Assembly: GCA_964006375.1 (NCBI GenBank)
Contig: OZ023265.1
Coordinates: 147,356,393-147,420,392, forward strand
DNA length: 64,000 nucleotides
Source of the DNA: Tillus elongatus
Lineage: Eukaryota; Arthropoda; Insecta; Coleoptera; Cleridae
Direction: 5' to 3'
Shown: positions 47,995 through 64,000 of the stretch, piece after piece
Numbering within the stretch: position 1 is the first letter of the stretch
Layout of the letters: each line of letters starts with the position of its first letter
Made by a program: the position numbers and the translations under genes
Notes under the pieces: model-generated
The model's database searches: none
The model's input: only the letters and a program-made list of their open reading frames with translations
Told to the model about the DNA's origin: nothing

Positions 47995-48690
47995 CTAGGA
48001 CCTCACCTGAATGCACAAACCACAAGAAAAATTTCTTGTTCACACCCCTCAAGGAAGTTACGGGACTGGGAGTGAATAGGGATGCTGGGCGGGGTAGGTA
48101 GTAAAAAGGAAATATGAGCAGAAAATGCGAAGAAAACTGCTTGAAAGCTGTCTATCTGAAGCCATATCCCAATTAAACCTTGCCTACCTCGCACAGCACC
48201 CCTATTTGCCCTAGGTCACGTAGCTTCCTTTGGGGGTATGAACAAGAAATTTTTCTTGTGGTTTATGCAAGGAGGGTGGTTGTATGCATACGAGGGGGCG
48301 AAGGAAAATGCCTACGACAAAGCAGACCCCCCCCCCCTCGACTTGCGGCAGAGGTGGGGGGTGGCTGCTTCGTTGTGGGGATTTTCCTTCCCCCTCGCGT
48401 GCATACAACCACCCTCGCTGCATAAACCACAAGAAAAATATCTTGTTCCTATCTGCCAAGGAAGTTACGGCACCTGGGGGGATAGGGGTGCTGTGCGGAG
48501 TAGGCAGGATTTAAGGGGGAGATGGCTTCAAGATGTGAAAAAGACAGCTTCCAAGCCTGTTTTATTCGAATTTTCTGCTCATATATCCTTTTTACTACCT
48601 ACCCCGCCCAGCACCCCTACTCACTCCTGGTCCCGTAACTTCCTTGGCGGGTAGGAACAAGATATTTTTCTTGGGGTTTGTGGATCCGGG
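47995..48690. repeat. Nested GC-rich palindrome (hairpin within hairpin)
   Basis: The outer arms at about 48000-48140 and 48560-48690 share CGGGACTGGGAGTGAATAGG, GCTGGGCGGGGTAGGTAG and ATATGAGCAGAAAAT against complements. The inner arms at about 48160-48330 and 48345-48520 share GGTTGTATGCATACGAGGG, TTTATGCA and GGAAAATGCC against complements. The inner loop is CGACTTGCGGCA between runs of C and G. Each quarter carries the AACAAGAAATTTTTCTTGTGG self-complementary word. The unit is related to the dispersed repeat at 20420, 61195 and 62990. Confidence 0.85.
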
Positions 48691-49430
48691 CGGGGGGTGT
48701 GGGAGGCAGGTTTCTAAAACAGTTTTTTTAAAAGCGTTCGGAAGCTAAACTGCAAATTTACCGAAAATTCGCTACCAAAACGCACTTACTGCATCCAGAT
48801 TTTTTTCTTGCAAACGCATCATATTTCGATAAAAAATGCAAAAATGTATTAACGAAATTGTTCTACGAAAATTTGCTACAAAAATTATAGACCGTTAAAC
48901 CATAAACTTCACTAAACCTACAGCGAAAGCATCAACTTAACTAAACCGACAGCCAAAGCATCAGAGAATAGGTCTATTTGAAATGAATTTTCTGTAAACA
49001 TTTTGGTAAAATGAAGGACAATGACAGTTGAGTCTAAAACTTAGGAGTTTGCAGAACACTCTTCTTGCAACATTTTCTTTTTACAATCCGTATTTGTTTC
49101 ACGTTCTTTGCCTAAACATTGCCAATTTTAACGTTTCAAATTGCGAGTTTGACGTTTAGAGAAAAACTCCAAAATTTGTTTGTTTAACTGTCCATAACTT
49201 CTTTAACTGTCCATAAATTTTGGTATAGTGTTCACTCTTTATAATGCAAACACACGTATTAATATTGGTTGCCCTTGCTTTGTTATTTGCGTAGATATGA
49301 TTTTTTTTTAAGAAAGAGAACACAAAATTTTCCGCGAAAATCTGGTCCGATTTTCCTGGCTAACGAACTTATCCAAACCACTTGCAAGAGGAAGGTACTC
49401 ACAAAATTTGATCAAGATTGGTCCATTATT
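48691..49430 (-). repeat. (AT)n-core family body, reverse orientation
   Basis: ATTCGCTACCAAAACGCACT (48768) is the terminal motif. Then come AAGCATCAGAGAATAGGTC, CACGTTCTTTGCCTAAACAT, TTGGTTGCCCTTGCTTTG and CTGGCTAACGAACTTATCC. At 49430 it meets the hairpin end of the next, forward-oriented member. Confidence 0.75.
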
Positions 49431-52258
<2,828 letters not shown>

Positions 52259-53130
52259 GTTATAGGCATTTAAAAAACATAAATTGAGGTTTTTCACAAA
52301 ACGTCAAAGTTGCGATTTAAACGTCAAAATTGGCAACATTTAGGAAAAGAACTTGAATCTAATACGGGCTATGGAAATAAAGTATCTCAAGAAGAACGTT
52401 TTGCAAACCCTGAAGTCTTAGTTTCAGCCGTCATTGTCCTTCATTTTAATAAAATGTTTCCAGAAAATTCATTTCAAATAGACCCTTTCTCTGATGCTTG
52501 GCAGTAGCCTTAGCTATAGAGTTTATCGTTTAATAGTATATAATTGTTATAGAATTTTCGTAAAAAAATCAATAAAGTTCAATATATCTGTTATTATACA
52601 ACATATGAAAAAAATTGTATATATTAATTATAGGGTGTCTTGAGCTACATCTTAATAACTTATTTCTACAATCACAGGGTGGCCGATAAGTCGTTGGTGA
52701 TACAAATTTTCTTTTTTTTTAATCAAACACGCCTTATGTTATTGCATTTTTGCATTTTCCATCGAAATATAATGCATGTTTGTAAGAAAAAAAAAATCTG
52801 GACGCAGTAAGTGCGTTATGGTAGCGAATTTTGATCAAATGCTTAATATTTGAATAGCTCAATTTGCTATTAACCTATAAGGTTGACCAGGAAACGAATT
52901 TTTCGGGATCACTTTAAGTTTACTTTCGGAAATTTTTGTACATTTTCAGACAATAAAGTTATTTTGATGAAACATGGCACATTGTTTTTACTATATAGAT
53001 TATACTGGTAACCAAATTTGATGGCTGCTTTCTTAAAAAAACACACATTATTGCTATTAAAAAATAGCTTTATGAAAATTCACTACCATAACGCACTTGC
53101 TGCGTCCAGAGTTTTTTAGTTATCCGTCGG

Positions 53131-53222
<92 letters not shown>

Positions 53223-54529
53223 GCAGATCAACTCATTAGCGAATTAAAAAAAAAAATTGCTAAAAGTTTACAACTTACATATGAAAAATACAAAGATTTT
53301 AAATACTTACATATAACGCGAGTTTTACTTGCACTTGCAACAAATTATTAATTAAAAAAAAAACATGGAAAAAAAATTTGTATTTATATCGCTTTTTCTA
53401 AAAATATAAAATTTTCGTCTGCAAAACATTTATGGTGTCAGAGAAATTTGTAACAAAGATTGCTTGAAAGAGATTATCGTATATATTATATATCAAATTT
53501 TTATTTTTTATTTCCATATAAATATAAATAGGTATATGCAATTTCGACTTACGCAGTGAAAGGTTTTTTCTTACAAAGAGAGCACAAGATTGAAAAAATA
53601 TTTATGAGAAAGACACTTTATTCAACCTCATTGAGAAAAGAAAGGCTATTTAGGGTACCAGACGATATCAAAAAATTAAAATTAAGTTTTGTACCAAAAA
53701 AAGGCAAAAGCTAAGACGTAATGAATTTGAAAATCGATGCTTACATTGCTTGTGAATTATTGACAAATAATACCAGGTCTAACTCTTTTTTTAAAGTTAT
53801 CTTGGCTTTGACAGATTGCAGGTTCAGAATCATGAATATTTTATTTTACAGCCATAGGCCAGGGCTGGTTATATTTGTATTATAATTTAAAAATAATAGT
53901 ACTAATAAAAGTTATATTAAATACTATACTACAAATAACTAAAAAGCTTAAACGTTAAAGTAGGCGTATTTATTTAAGATCAGCATATTTATTGCTTCAT
54001 ATATTTATATGAATTTTTATTTCTTTTAACTTATAAGAATTATTTCGGTATTTTTTTTACAGAAGCCCATTCTTATCAAAATTCGCCACCAAATGCATTT
54101 GCTCCTTCCGAAATTTTCAACTAAATTTTCGTATAAATGATTCACTAATGAGATATTTGATTTAAAAGATTTTTTTCAGATGGACGCGAACTAGGACCGC
54201 TAATCATATTCGGGGTCTAAGTGGCTTAAATAGGTTCGTTCACCAAGGAAATCTAAATAGTATTTTCGGGAAAATGTTGGGTTTTCTTTTGGAAAAATTT
54301 TGTATCTTGGAAAATCACAAGGTTACGGTGTCCATATATGGTATGCAGCTTTATATTATTCAAATAAACTATACACCGAAACTTAGATCTTTGAGTTAAA
54401 AGGAAAGAGATAAACGCATACAATTAAAAAAAAGTGGTGCCACTGGAGGTCACAGAAAAAGACACACGGTCAAAAAATTTGTGTGTTAAAGAAAGTCTGT
54501 TTAATATTGCAGACAAATATTATTTTTAT
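52259..54529 (+). repeat. 2288-bp tandem duplication, unit 2
   Basis: Nearly identical to unit 1. Differences seen: (AT)n length, one extra A after the tract (53218), an AAAT insertion near 54256, and GAAATTTTC for GGAATTTTC near 54110. Unit 2 ends where TTTTTATT diverges into GGCACATATT. Confidence 0.95.
53131..53218. repeat. (AT)n microsatellite, 88 bp
   Basis: Unit 2 counterpart of 50846-50952. Confidence 0.97.
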
Positions 54530-54929
54530 TGGCACATATTAGGTATATAATTTTCGTAAAAAAGAGTATATTCTATGAAAACTCGCTACAATAATGCACT
54601 TGCTACGTCCAGACTTTGTAATTAATAAACAATGTCACTCGAATTTACAATCAAATTTCTGGCTATTATTTCAATGTTCCCAAAATAGCAATTCTGAATA
54701 TTCTAAAAACTGACCTTGTTTACTGTTTATTGCGAAAGTGGAACCCACCAACAAAAGACAAGTAACGAGATTGAGTTCTTAACACCAATATTATTTAAAA
54801 ATTGTTCAAAGAGAAATACATTTGTTTTAAGAACAAAGATCGGAAATATAGCCTCTATATGAAATATAAGTATTGGTAAATGATTGCGTCAGTCATTATT
54901 TAACAAACTGTACGACTCGGCGAGAAAGC

Positions 54930-54942
54930 AGTGTTATATAAC
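54930..54942 (+). promoter_or_regulatory. Possible TATA box for the small ORF
   Basis: GTTATATAACAC lies about 210 bp upstream of the ATG at 55152, in a stretch free of recognised repeats. Purely positional evidence. Confidence 0.25.
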
Positions 54943-55151
54943 ACTAACACACTTTTACTTTCAATGGAGCCAAGTGTGCCAGTATGCATCGAGATAGTGT
55001 ATTGTTAATATTTCCAGAGCAATAGTGATGTGTTCTTATTTTGAAAATAACTCGATTTAAGAGAACAAAGACTGAAACAATTCATAGATGATGAGGTTGT
55101 TTCAAGAGTTAAGTGAAATATGTGTGAATTTGTGATATTGTTTGGCGAAAA

Positions 55152-55331
55152 ATGCTGTTTTTCTCGACTTTACTTGGTTTGAGTGGTTTGGCAACTGAAG
55201 ATGATTATCCGCCAGGTACAACGTTGAGAACTCCCAATCAGATTGATGTTTTTATGGCACTCTTTATGATGTGTACTATTGAAGTTGTTGTCCTAAGAAT
55301 TTTGACATTTGATGGATCTCAACAAGAATAA
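55152..55331 (+). CDS. Small membrane-protein ORF, 59 codons, unrecognised
   Basis: ATG in context GGCGAAAAATGC. It begins MLFFSTLLGLSGLATEDDYP, then PGTTLRTPNQIDVFMALFMM, CTIEVVVLRILTFDGSQQE, stop TAA at 55329-55331. The first 14 residues are hydrophobic (signal peptide or first membrane segment). Residues 33-51 form a second membrane segment. The linker is acidic. The surrounding 900 bp is not part of any repeat seen here. An AATAAA signal follows at 55457. I do not recognise the protein. A possible donor CCGCCAGGTACAA inside and acceptor TTTTACAG at about 55396 leave an alternative spliced reading open. Confidence 0.4.
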   Translation: MLFFSTLLGLSGLATEDDYPPGTTLRTPNQIDVFMALFMMCTIEVVVLRILTFDGSQQE

Positions 55332-55456
55332 GAAAAGACTAAATTAAAAAACAAACTAACTGGACAATGAAATGTGTTGTGAAATTATATTTTACAGGTA
55401 CTGAAGTAAAATACTATTATACTTTCTAGAATGCCAACTTAATTTTTGTATGTGTA

Positions 55457-55462
55457 AATAAA
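55457..55462 (+). terminator. Polyadenylation signal candidate
   Basis: AATAAA, overlapping AATAAATAA, 126 bp after the stop of the small ORF. Confidence 0.35.
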
Positions 55463-55549
55463 TAATTTTATGTAACAAACTCAAATATGCATTTTATTTA
55501 CAATATGGCTTTGTAAATATTCGTTTATATTTTTAGAGAATTTTCGTAG

Positions 55550-55655
55550 AAGAGATTCGCTAATGAGGAGACCGTAACTTTTGAATTTTAAAAATATTTT
55601 TTTAAATGAGCACGAACTAGACTAGTTTAAGTTTTATCTGTTTACATATATACAG
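55550..55655 (-). repeat. (AT)n-core family, terminal block only
   Basis: GATTCGCTAATGAGGAGACC, AAATGAGCACGAACTAG and AGTTTAAGTTTTATCTGTTT. The (AT)n core is replaced by ACATATATACAGG. Confidence 0.75.
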
Positions 55656-55759
55656 GCTGACGCATTTCTACGGTAAAGCTCAATATTACCGTTATTATAC
55701 AATATACGAGAAAAAATTGTATATGTTATTTGTAGGGTGTCTTGAGATGCACCTAATAT

Positions 55760-57275
<1,516 letters not shown>

Positions 57276-57963
57276 TTAGGTCTCGAAGTTTAAAGACAAA
57301 AAGTTATGGGCAGTTAAAGAAAATAAATTTGGAGTTTTCCTCAAAACGTCAAAGTTGCGATTTGAAACGTCAAAATTGGCAATGTTCAGGCAAAGAACGT
57401 GAAACAAATACGGATTGTGAAAAGAAAATGTTGCAGGAAGAATGTTCTGCGAACCCTTAAGTTTTAGCTTCAACCGTCATTGTCCTTTATTTTACTAAAA
57501 TATGTACAGAAAATTCATTTCAAATATACCCCTTCTCTGATGCTTTGGCTGTCTGTTTAGTTAAGTTGATGCTTTCGCTGTAGGTTTAATAAAGTTTATG
57601 GTTTAACGGTCTATAATTTTCAGCTAATTCGTCGATGCATTTTTATCGAAATATGATGCATGTTTGTAAGAAAAAAATCTCGACGCAGTAACTGAGTTTT
57701 GCTAGCGAATTTTCCTTAAATCCTTCAAATTTCAATAACTTAATTTGCTATTAACCTAAGGTCTGTTGGCTAGGAAACCAACATTTAAGTTTATTTTCAG
57801 AAAATTTTTTACATTTTCAAACAATAAATACTTTTGATAAAAGATGGTACATTGTTTCTACTACATAGGCTATACCGGTAATCAGATTGATGCCTGCTCG
57901 CATTTGCTATTGAAAACATTTTTATGAAGATTCACTTCCATAACGCACTTGCTGCGTCCAGAC
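57276..57963 (+). repeat. (AT)n-core family body and terminal module, forward
   Basis: TTTAGGTCTCGAAGTTTAAA, AAACGTCAAAATTGGCAATG and CAAATATACCCCTTCTCTG. The module then runs from CTCGACGCAGTAACTGAG (57674) to CGCACTTGCTGCGTCCAGAC (57963). The block and core are missing, so this copy joins back to back with the reverse member. Confidence 0.8.
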
Positions 57964-60320
57964 TTTTGATATATAGCAGAGTCCCATGAAACTATCGCAT
58001 CCAGAGAGGTTTTAGTTTATATTATTCGTTTCAAAAATCGTGATCCCGTATACAGGACGTTCTCAAATAGTGACTGGATTTGAAAAAATTCAAAGTACCG
58101 TAAGTCAACTTTTTCAAACGGAACAGCCTGCATTTTGTGTTTCAGAAGTGAAGGCTATGGTCTCTGCTTCAAGTTTTGTATATCACTCCTCATACACACA
58201 GACTCTAATTTGGAAATATTTACTTTTATAGTCGCATACCATTCTAATAACCGATCAGATAATGTGATTATTTAGCGAATTTTCTTAGAAAAATACTAAA
58301 CTATTTAAATTAACTTAATACAAAAAAGGTTAACAAATAATTAATTTGATAGGATTATCTACGTTTACATCTTCATAATACATGAGTGGTTGATAAATTA
58401 TTTTCACAAATGTCAAATGACAGATCTAGTAATGTTGTTATTTCTGGCAGCTTGTGGCACGAAAATATGAGTATTTTTCCCATTGTATTTGCCTTAATTT
58501 CTACTGGTTAAAACTTCCCTAAAAAGTTTTCAAAATATTTACATTTTCTTTTTTTCAATCCTAATTACAGATTAGGTATATCATTTAATTTTTTTTGTAT
58601 GCCTTCAGCAAATTAAAAAAAATAGTCAGTTTTTGTAAACATTTATTGTTTTCGTAAAAATCATTGTAAGATTTTTGTGAAATTTTGGTCAAATGTTTTC
58701 GGATTTTCGTTAAAAATTGTTGTACACTTTTACCCAATTTTTTTTAAGTTTCGTCGAAAGGCTTTTTCTGAATAATTATACCTTGGTAGGTTTGTAAATA
58801 GCTTGGAGAGGTTCGTTGGCCAGGAATATTGGACCAGTTTTTTCGGGAACATTTCAGGTTTATCTTCAGACAATTTTTGTACTTTTTCAAACAATAAAGT
58901 TATTTTGATAAAATATGGTACAATGTTTCTACTATACAGGTTATACTGGTACCCAAATTTGATGCCTGATTTGATTAAAAAATAAATATTTGGTATTAAA
59001 AACATTTTAATGGAAGTTAACGCACTTGCTGCGTCTAGACATTTTAATTTAAAAATTACATGAACTGGAGAGAACGCCAAAATTCAAAGTGGGTCAGTCT
59101 ACTTTCTCTCTATATTAGGGTAGAAATGGGCCAGGACTGACAATTTACTAAATTGTTAGTTGGTTGTATACAGTCTCTATTTTTAACACTTTGTGTTATT
59201 TGGAGCTGCCGTGACAACATACTACTTGGTTCCGCAACGAGGTGGCGGCACGTGCTTCGTGTCTTATATCTCACGTGTTGTGTCAGTCTTATTATGTTCG
59301 TATATTTTAGTGATTAGGTCTAAATTCAGTAAGTACATTATACAAGCTAAAGCTTTCTTGCTTACGTTGCGAGATTAATCCCAGTAAATAAATTGTAATA
59401 ATAAATTTAGTCGTGCTCTGATTTCTAAATTAAAACAAACAGTTTAAAATATACAGTGTGGTCTGTAATAAACGGACCATAGAGTAACTGTAGATTTTGG
59501 GCGCGAAGTAATAAGAACCCGCCAAAGATGTCCTAATAAAATATTGCCCATCTGAATTGATATAGGGTGTTATAAATTTATTTGCAATTTATTATTTATT
59601 TCATTATTTGGACAGCATTTGAAAAAATGGCGTGAAAACTCAGAACAGTGGGTTCTGAGTGGTGACAAATCCGAATTTAAACTTTATTTTCAAGTCGTTC
59701 ACAAAGGGTGCTAGTCGGGGAGTTTTGAATCGTATATGTTCATTATAACGTTTAGTGACTTTTCGTAGAAAACACTTACTAATGATGAGGCAAAATACAA
59801 AATATACTATTTTCCCAAAATCAAGCAAAATCTCGGTGCCATTTTCACATCACAGCTTACTACTAGCTTACTGAACAATTTAAAGGTGAGACAACAACGT
59901 ATCCCTCATAAGTTTTCAAAGAACTAGTATAGCATTATAAATTTTTAAAATATTTTTAAAATGTCACAATCTAAGACTTATCTCTGAAAGTAATTTTTAT
60001 TGTTTGGAAACTTCAAAAATCTAAAATTTGGAAAACAATAAAAACTGTCAATTAGTATTCTTACAGGTCTTTGAGAAGAGTAGTTAGTTAACAAAGGATA
60101 GACTAGAGCTTTTTGAATCCATTTTGATAAGTCTACAAGTATTTTTCCTGGAAACCACCCTGCACCAAAAACGTAAAAATATTACACAAATGTTAATTTT
60201 CGCTGAATAATAAAAAGAAGAAATATAAAATGGCTTTTTTTTTCGCGAACTTGGTAGGGAATAAATTGTTTTCTCTCCTTAAAATTCTTCAGTGAGCTAC
60301 ATTAAGGTATTCTGATAAAA
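57964..60320. other. Repeat scraps; no gene recognised
   Basis: 58790-59040 is a reverse-oriented family fragment ending GTTAACGCACTTGCTGCGTC. 59783-59822 (GAGGCAAAATACAAAATATAC) is related to the hairpin at 60325. The region 59090-59460 is unique; it contains a GGTGGCGGCACGTGC stretch and an AATAAATTGTAATAATAAA end that might be a solo LTR, but I see no terminal repeat to prove it. Confidence 0.4.
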
Positions 60321-60324
60321 TCGC

Positions 60325-60653
60325 TGGATTTCCGGAAAATAGTTAATTTTGTATTTTGCCTATTTCGAAAAATACATTTTTGTAATTAAAGGAAAATCAC
60401 TTTGTAAGTATATATGATCGTGGTTGATTGGCAATCGGACAAGCTTAAATTGAGGGCGTAGAAAATTTTCTTGAAAAACCAGAAATGTGTGTGAACATTG
60501 TTTTTTTTTTGATTCCTCAAGAATTTTTTTCTACGCCCTTAATTTGTGGTTGTACGAATATCCATTCGGATATATGAAGTGTTTTTGCCTTAATTAAAAA
60601 ATTGTATTTTTCGAAATAGGCAAAATACAAAATCCACTATTTTCCGGAAATCC
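60325..60653. mobile_element. Hairpin element, about 140-bp arms
   Basis: GGATTTCCGGAAAATAGTTA with TATTTTGCCTATTTCGAAAA at 60325-60370 pairs with 60605-60653. TTAAATTGAGGGCGTAGAAA at 60443 pairs with TTTCTACGCCCTTAATTTG at 60528. The loop is about 45 bases. No coding content. Confidence 0.8.
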
Positions 60654-60918
60654 CGGTCCTATTCTTATATACAGGGTTAGTAAAAGTCCCAGAACGGTCG
60701 AATATCTCTGATATTAATAACGCAATTTTTGTAGGTTTTTCTAATGACGAATGGTCACAAATAAGCCTTTTTTATAACACATTCTCTTTTTCTCACTTCC
60801 GGTTTAACAGGAAATGACTCAAACTTAATTCTTTTTAAATGGAACACCTTGTTTTATTTACCATTTGTGGATTCAGGATCAGATAATGAAAAAGTAGAAG
60901 GTTGTTGGAACTTTTCAT

Positions 60919-60959
60919 CCTCTGATGACTCGAACTTTGTTAGTGAAACGATCGTCAGG
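60919..60959 (+). ncRNA. Hammerhead-like motif, stem II decayed
   Basis: CCT, core CTGATGA (60922-60928), GAAA (60945-60948), stem III ACG/CGT, C at the cleavage position, AGG. Stem II retains only AAC/GTT. It shares the downstream sequence with 14997 and 32950. Confidence 0.45.
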
Positions 60960-61194
60960 TCTTTAAAAAAATATGTGTTATGGTGATTTGGGTTCTCCAA
61001 GTGTTCTTATACTAATATTAGATAATTTGTATGTGCGGGTACATATCAATATATGTACTCGTTGATCCTGTAATAATATTATCTAGTAGAGAATAAGATC
61101 TTATTGTCTGTACTAATGTTTCCTCACATTACCATGGGCCTCTTTGTGTGTCTTTTAAAGCTGCCTAATTAGGCCGCTAAGGCATGAAATGGGA

Positions 61195-61435
61195 TAAAAG
61201 CAGCTTATAGGGGTCCAACTAAGCTGATTTTTTTGCACTTTTCCCTCACATTACCTTTCTATCTTCTTTCCCGCCCAACAGCCCTATTCACTCCTGGTCC
61301 CGTAAATGTCTTGCAGGCTATTTGCAAGAAATATTCGTTGTGGTTGGTGCATTCAAAAGGATATCTAAGCATGCTTCTGATTTTTTTCTAAAAAGCCCCC
61401 GTATGCTAATCTGAAAATTTACCCAAAATTTAATT
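61195..61435 (+). repeat. Dispersed repeat 'CTCCTGGTCC' family, copy 2
   Basis: AAGCAGCTTATAGGGGTCCA, CTATTCACTCCTGGTCCCGT, CTAAGCATGCTTCTG and AAAAAGCCCCCGTATGCTAA. Confidence 0.7.
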
Positions 61436-61721
61436 TTTATTTACAAAACGAATGTACCTGCCAAATTATAAACGTGGCAAGTATTTTCCCTTATTAGTCG
61501 CTTGGATGATCCGTTTTAGTCCACTCAATCGAAACAGTTTCTGCAAACAAAATAACAATAATGGTTTTTGCTAAAACAAATTTATCGTTGCCTGTGAAGC
61601 TCATTATGTTATTTTTTAAATCTAGTACCCACGCTGCTTTTATATAAGTTTTAGTGTGTATCAAAACTGAATATTCTAGTTTAATGGGAAATTGAATTAT
61701 CACCATTTGAAATATTTTACG

Positions 61722-61757
61722 AAAATTCGCTACCATAACGCACTTGCTGCACCTAAG
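61722..61757 (-). repeat. Terminal motif of the (AT)n-core family
   Basis: GAAAATTCGCTACCATAACG followed by CACTTGCTGCACC. Isolated. Confidence 0.8.
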
Positions 61758-61799
61758 CCCTTTTCAACATTTAATTACTATTGTGGTATCCCTACTTTT

Positions 61800-62455
61800 T
61801 GAAAATGAAATAAATAAATATAAACAATACAAAACTTTGAAATAAAAATTTTAATAATTTATACTGAACAGATGTTTATAGGTATAGATTAAACTACTAC
61901 ATGATATTATGTAGTTAAATTTATCTTAGATTTTCCATATACGACATGAAGAGTAAATAATAATGAAAATTCACAAAAAACTAAAAGCAAACAATAACTA
62001 CCTTATTCTAAGCTTCTTATTTGTTTATGACGTCTTTAAAGAAAGAAAAAGAAGAAGATAACTTCGAATTCGACTCTCCCCTGCTGTCAGTTTGCAAAAT
62101 AACAAATGACCATGACAAATAGCTAACTGGCATGGTCAGATTTAACTAGAAGAGGAGTAGCTTAATATGTATACATAATAAAACGTAGTTCTAGATTGGC
62201 TTTAAACCAATTGAATCACTTTCATTAAAAATTTCATTTATGACTGTATATTTTTCTTATATCTTCAAATTCAGACAACAGTTTTGGCAAATGGCAACCC
62301 CGCTGATTGTTTGTTGTGACAAGTTTTGTAGCCTGTTCGTTTGAAGTTTAATTCGGAGCATTTGTTTTCAATAGCAGCGTAATCCTGATGTATCTGTCTG
62401 ACCTTGAACATTATAGGCACCGATTCAGAGGTAGTTTCAGGTTATATCCTAAATT
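61800..62455. other. No gene recognised
   Basis: Unique AT-rich sequence within this window; no frame of interest. Confidence 0.35.
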
Positions 62456-62965
<510 letters not shown>

Positions 62966-62984
62966 TAGGTGTAGCTACAAAATG

Positions 62985-63200
62985 GCATACAGGCAGCTTA
63001 TATAGGTACGGCAAAGCTTTGTTTTTTTCGCATTTTTTCTTTACACTTCCCTTTTATCTTCTTTCACACCAAGCACCCCTATTCACTTCGGGTTGTTTGC
63101 ACGTAATTTTTCTTGTGATTAATGTATTTAAGGGGAGTTCTAAGCATATTCCTGATTTGTTTTGTAAAAACCCTCCGTGAGCTTATCTGCAAATTTACGC
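62985..63200 (+). repeat. Dispersed repeat 'CTCCTGGTCC' family, copy 3
   Basis: AGGCAGCTTATATAGGTACG, AGCACCCCTATTCACTTCGG, TTCTAAGCATATTCC and ACCCTCCGTGAGCTTATCTG. As in copy 2, it directly follows a family terminus or lies close to one. Confidence 0.7.
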
Positions 63201-64000
63201 TTGAAACGATAGACGATAGATGTGCTTACAACCCCATTGTGTAAATATCAAAGTTATTGTTAATATTTGTTGTAGTTAAAGTTAAAACTAGTGTAAATTT
63301 ATTAAAACAAAATTACAACAAAATTAGGTAATTACTTATTTTCAAAAGCAAAAAAACCCTAACATATATAATAACATTAGTAAAGTCATAAAAATGCTAT
63401 TTCTTCTATTCCCACACAATTTTCCCATACGAAACACGCAATGATTTAAAATATTATTCTTATGTGAGTGTTATACCTATTTCTCTTCCATATGTGTAAT
63501 ATGCATTACTGTTCTATATACGCAGTTACCAAATAACAGAAAAGAATGGCCTTATTTTTACAGCGTTAGCAAACAGCTATAAAAGTAGAGTACTCTTGTG
63601 AGATACGAAAAATAAACATTATACATATGTTTTGTTAACAGCCCATAAAACACTTGAATTTTTTTACGAAATTGTTTTAAATGCTTGAAAACAATGCTTG
63701 GTTTGAAATTAAAATTGGGTTAGAAAATCCATATTCATTTTTGTAAATGCTTAACATTTAAAAATATTTCAAGGTATCGGCCTTTTCTTAGGTTTTATTA
63801 CATAAAATGTAAACAGAGCATAATAATTATCAGTGTTTTGTACGCAATAAAATATACATAGATTGACGTATTGCAAATCTAAAACACATCTATTAGAAAC
63901 AAGGTATTGAAATTTATTATTGTTTTTCCCTTTAATTATATTTTGCATTATATAAGGCTGGAGTTAAGGCTCTCACAGCTTTGTAGCAGACTTCGTTACT
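63201..64000. other. No feature recognised
   Basis: Unique AT-rich sequence within this window up to the right edge. Confidence 0.35.

Noticed and set aside
48180..48654. Overlapping frames rich in Gly, Pro and Trp in the GC-rich palindrome
   Set aside because: Each is mirrored on the other strand because the DNA is an inverted repeat; no family is recognisable.
59090..59460. A solo LTR
   Set aside because: The AATAAA-like end and GC-rich middle are suggestive, but no TG...CA boundaries with a target duplication could be found.

Overview
This window looks like nuclear DNA of an arthropod, most likely an insect. It is AT-rich and has no prokaryotic gene organisation. Almost all of it is transposable-element debris: mariner/Tc1-like, hAT, several LINE groups, a tRNA-derived SINE and foldback elements. 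About 22 long (AT)n tracts punctuate it. No order or species can be assigned from sequence alone.

Host-gene content is sparse. Two minus-strand segments, 37801-38036 and 29518-29697, look like consecutive exons of one gene. The first encodes an eight-cysteine FYVE-related zinc finger of the Rab-effector type. The second encodes a charged helix. Both have good splice sites and their reading phases match, so the 8.1 kb of repeats between them would be an intron. A 59-codon ORF at 55152-55331 may be a separate small membrane-protein gene. An exon-like segment with an in-frame stop lies at 45241-45430.

Layout. 1-1492: truncated mariner-like element with a long terminal inverted repeat. 2400-5000: an (AT)n tract, then a mariner transposase relic split by an RTE-like LINE. 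7194-8818: foldback element with hammerhead-ribozyme-like ends. 8847-13400 and 20921-25434: two copies of a 4.5 kb segment holding a degenerate arthropod transposon-associated gene, a LINE 3' end and a SINE. 13491-20660: LINE end, tandem 227-bp repeat, SINE fragment and a mini-mariner. 25509-29184: a mariner-like element with very long inverted repeats. 29518-38036: the putative host intron, containing a hAT element with a perfect 8-bp duplication, two perfect or near-perfect palindromes and several (AT)n tracts. 38506-40418: a DD41D transposase element that died recently. 41345-57965: mostly copies of one repeat family with an (AT)n core, including a 2.29 kb tandem duplication, plus a SINE, a CR1-like LINE and a GC-rich nested palindrome. 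58000-64000: small hairpin elements, another hammerhead-like motif and one more (AT)n-core copy.

The dominant unexplained structure is the (AT)n-core family. A self-complementary end, a conserved block, the (AT)n tract, an approximately 900-bp body and a terminal inverted-repeat module recur in both orientations. Its terminal motif is present about fourteen times. Hammerhead-like motifs at six places form a second theme.
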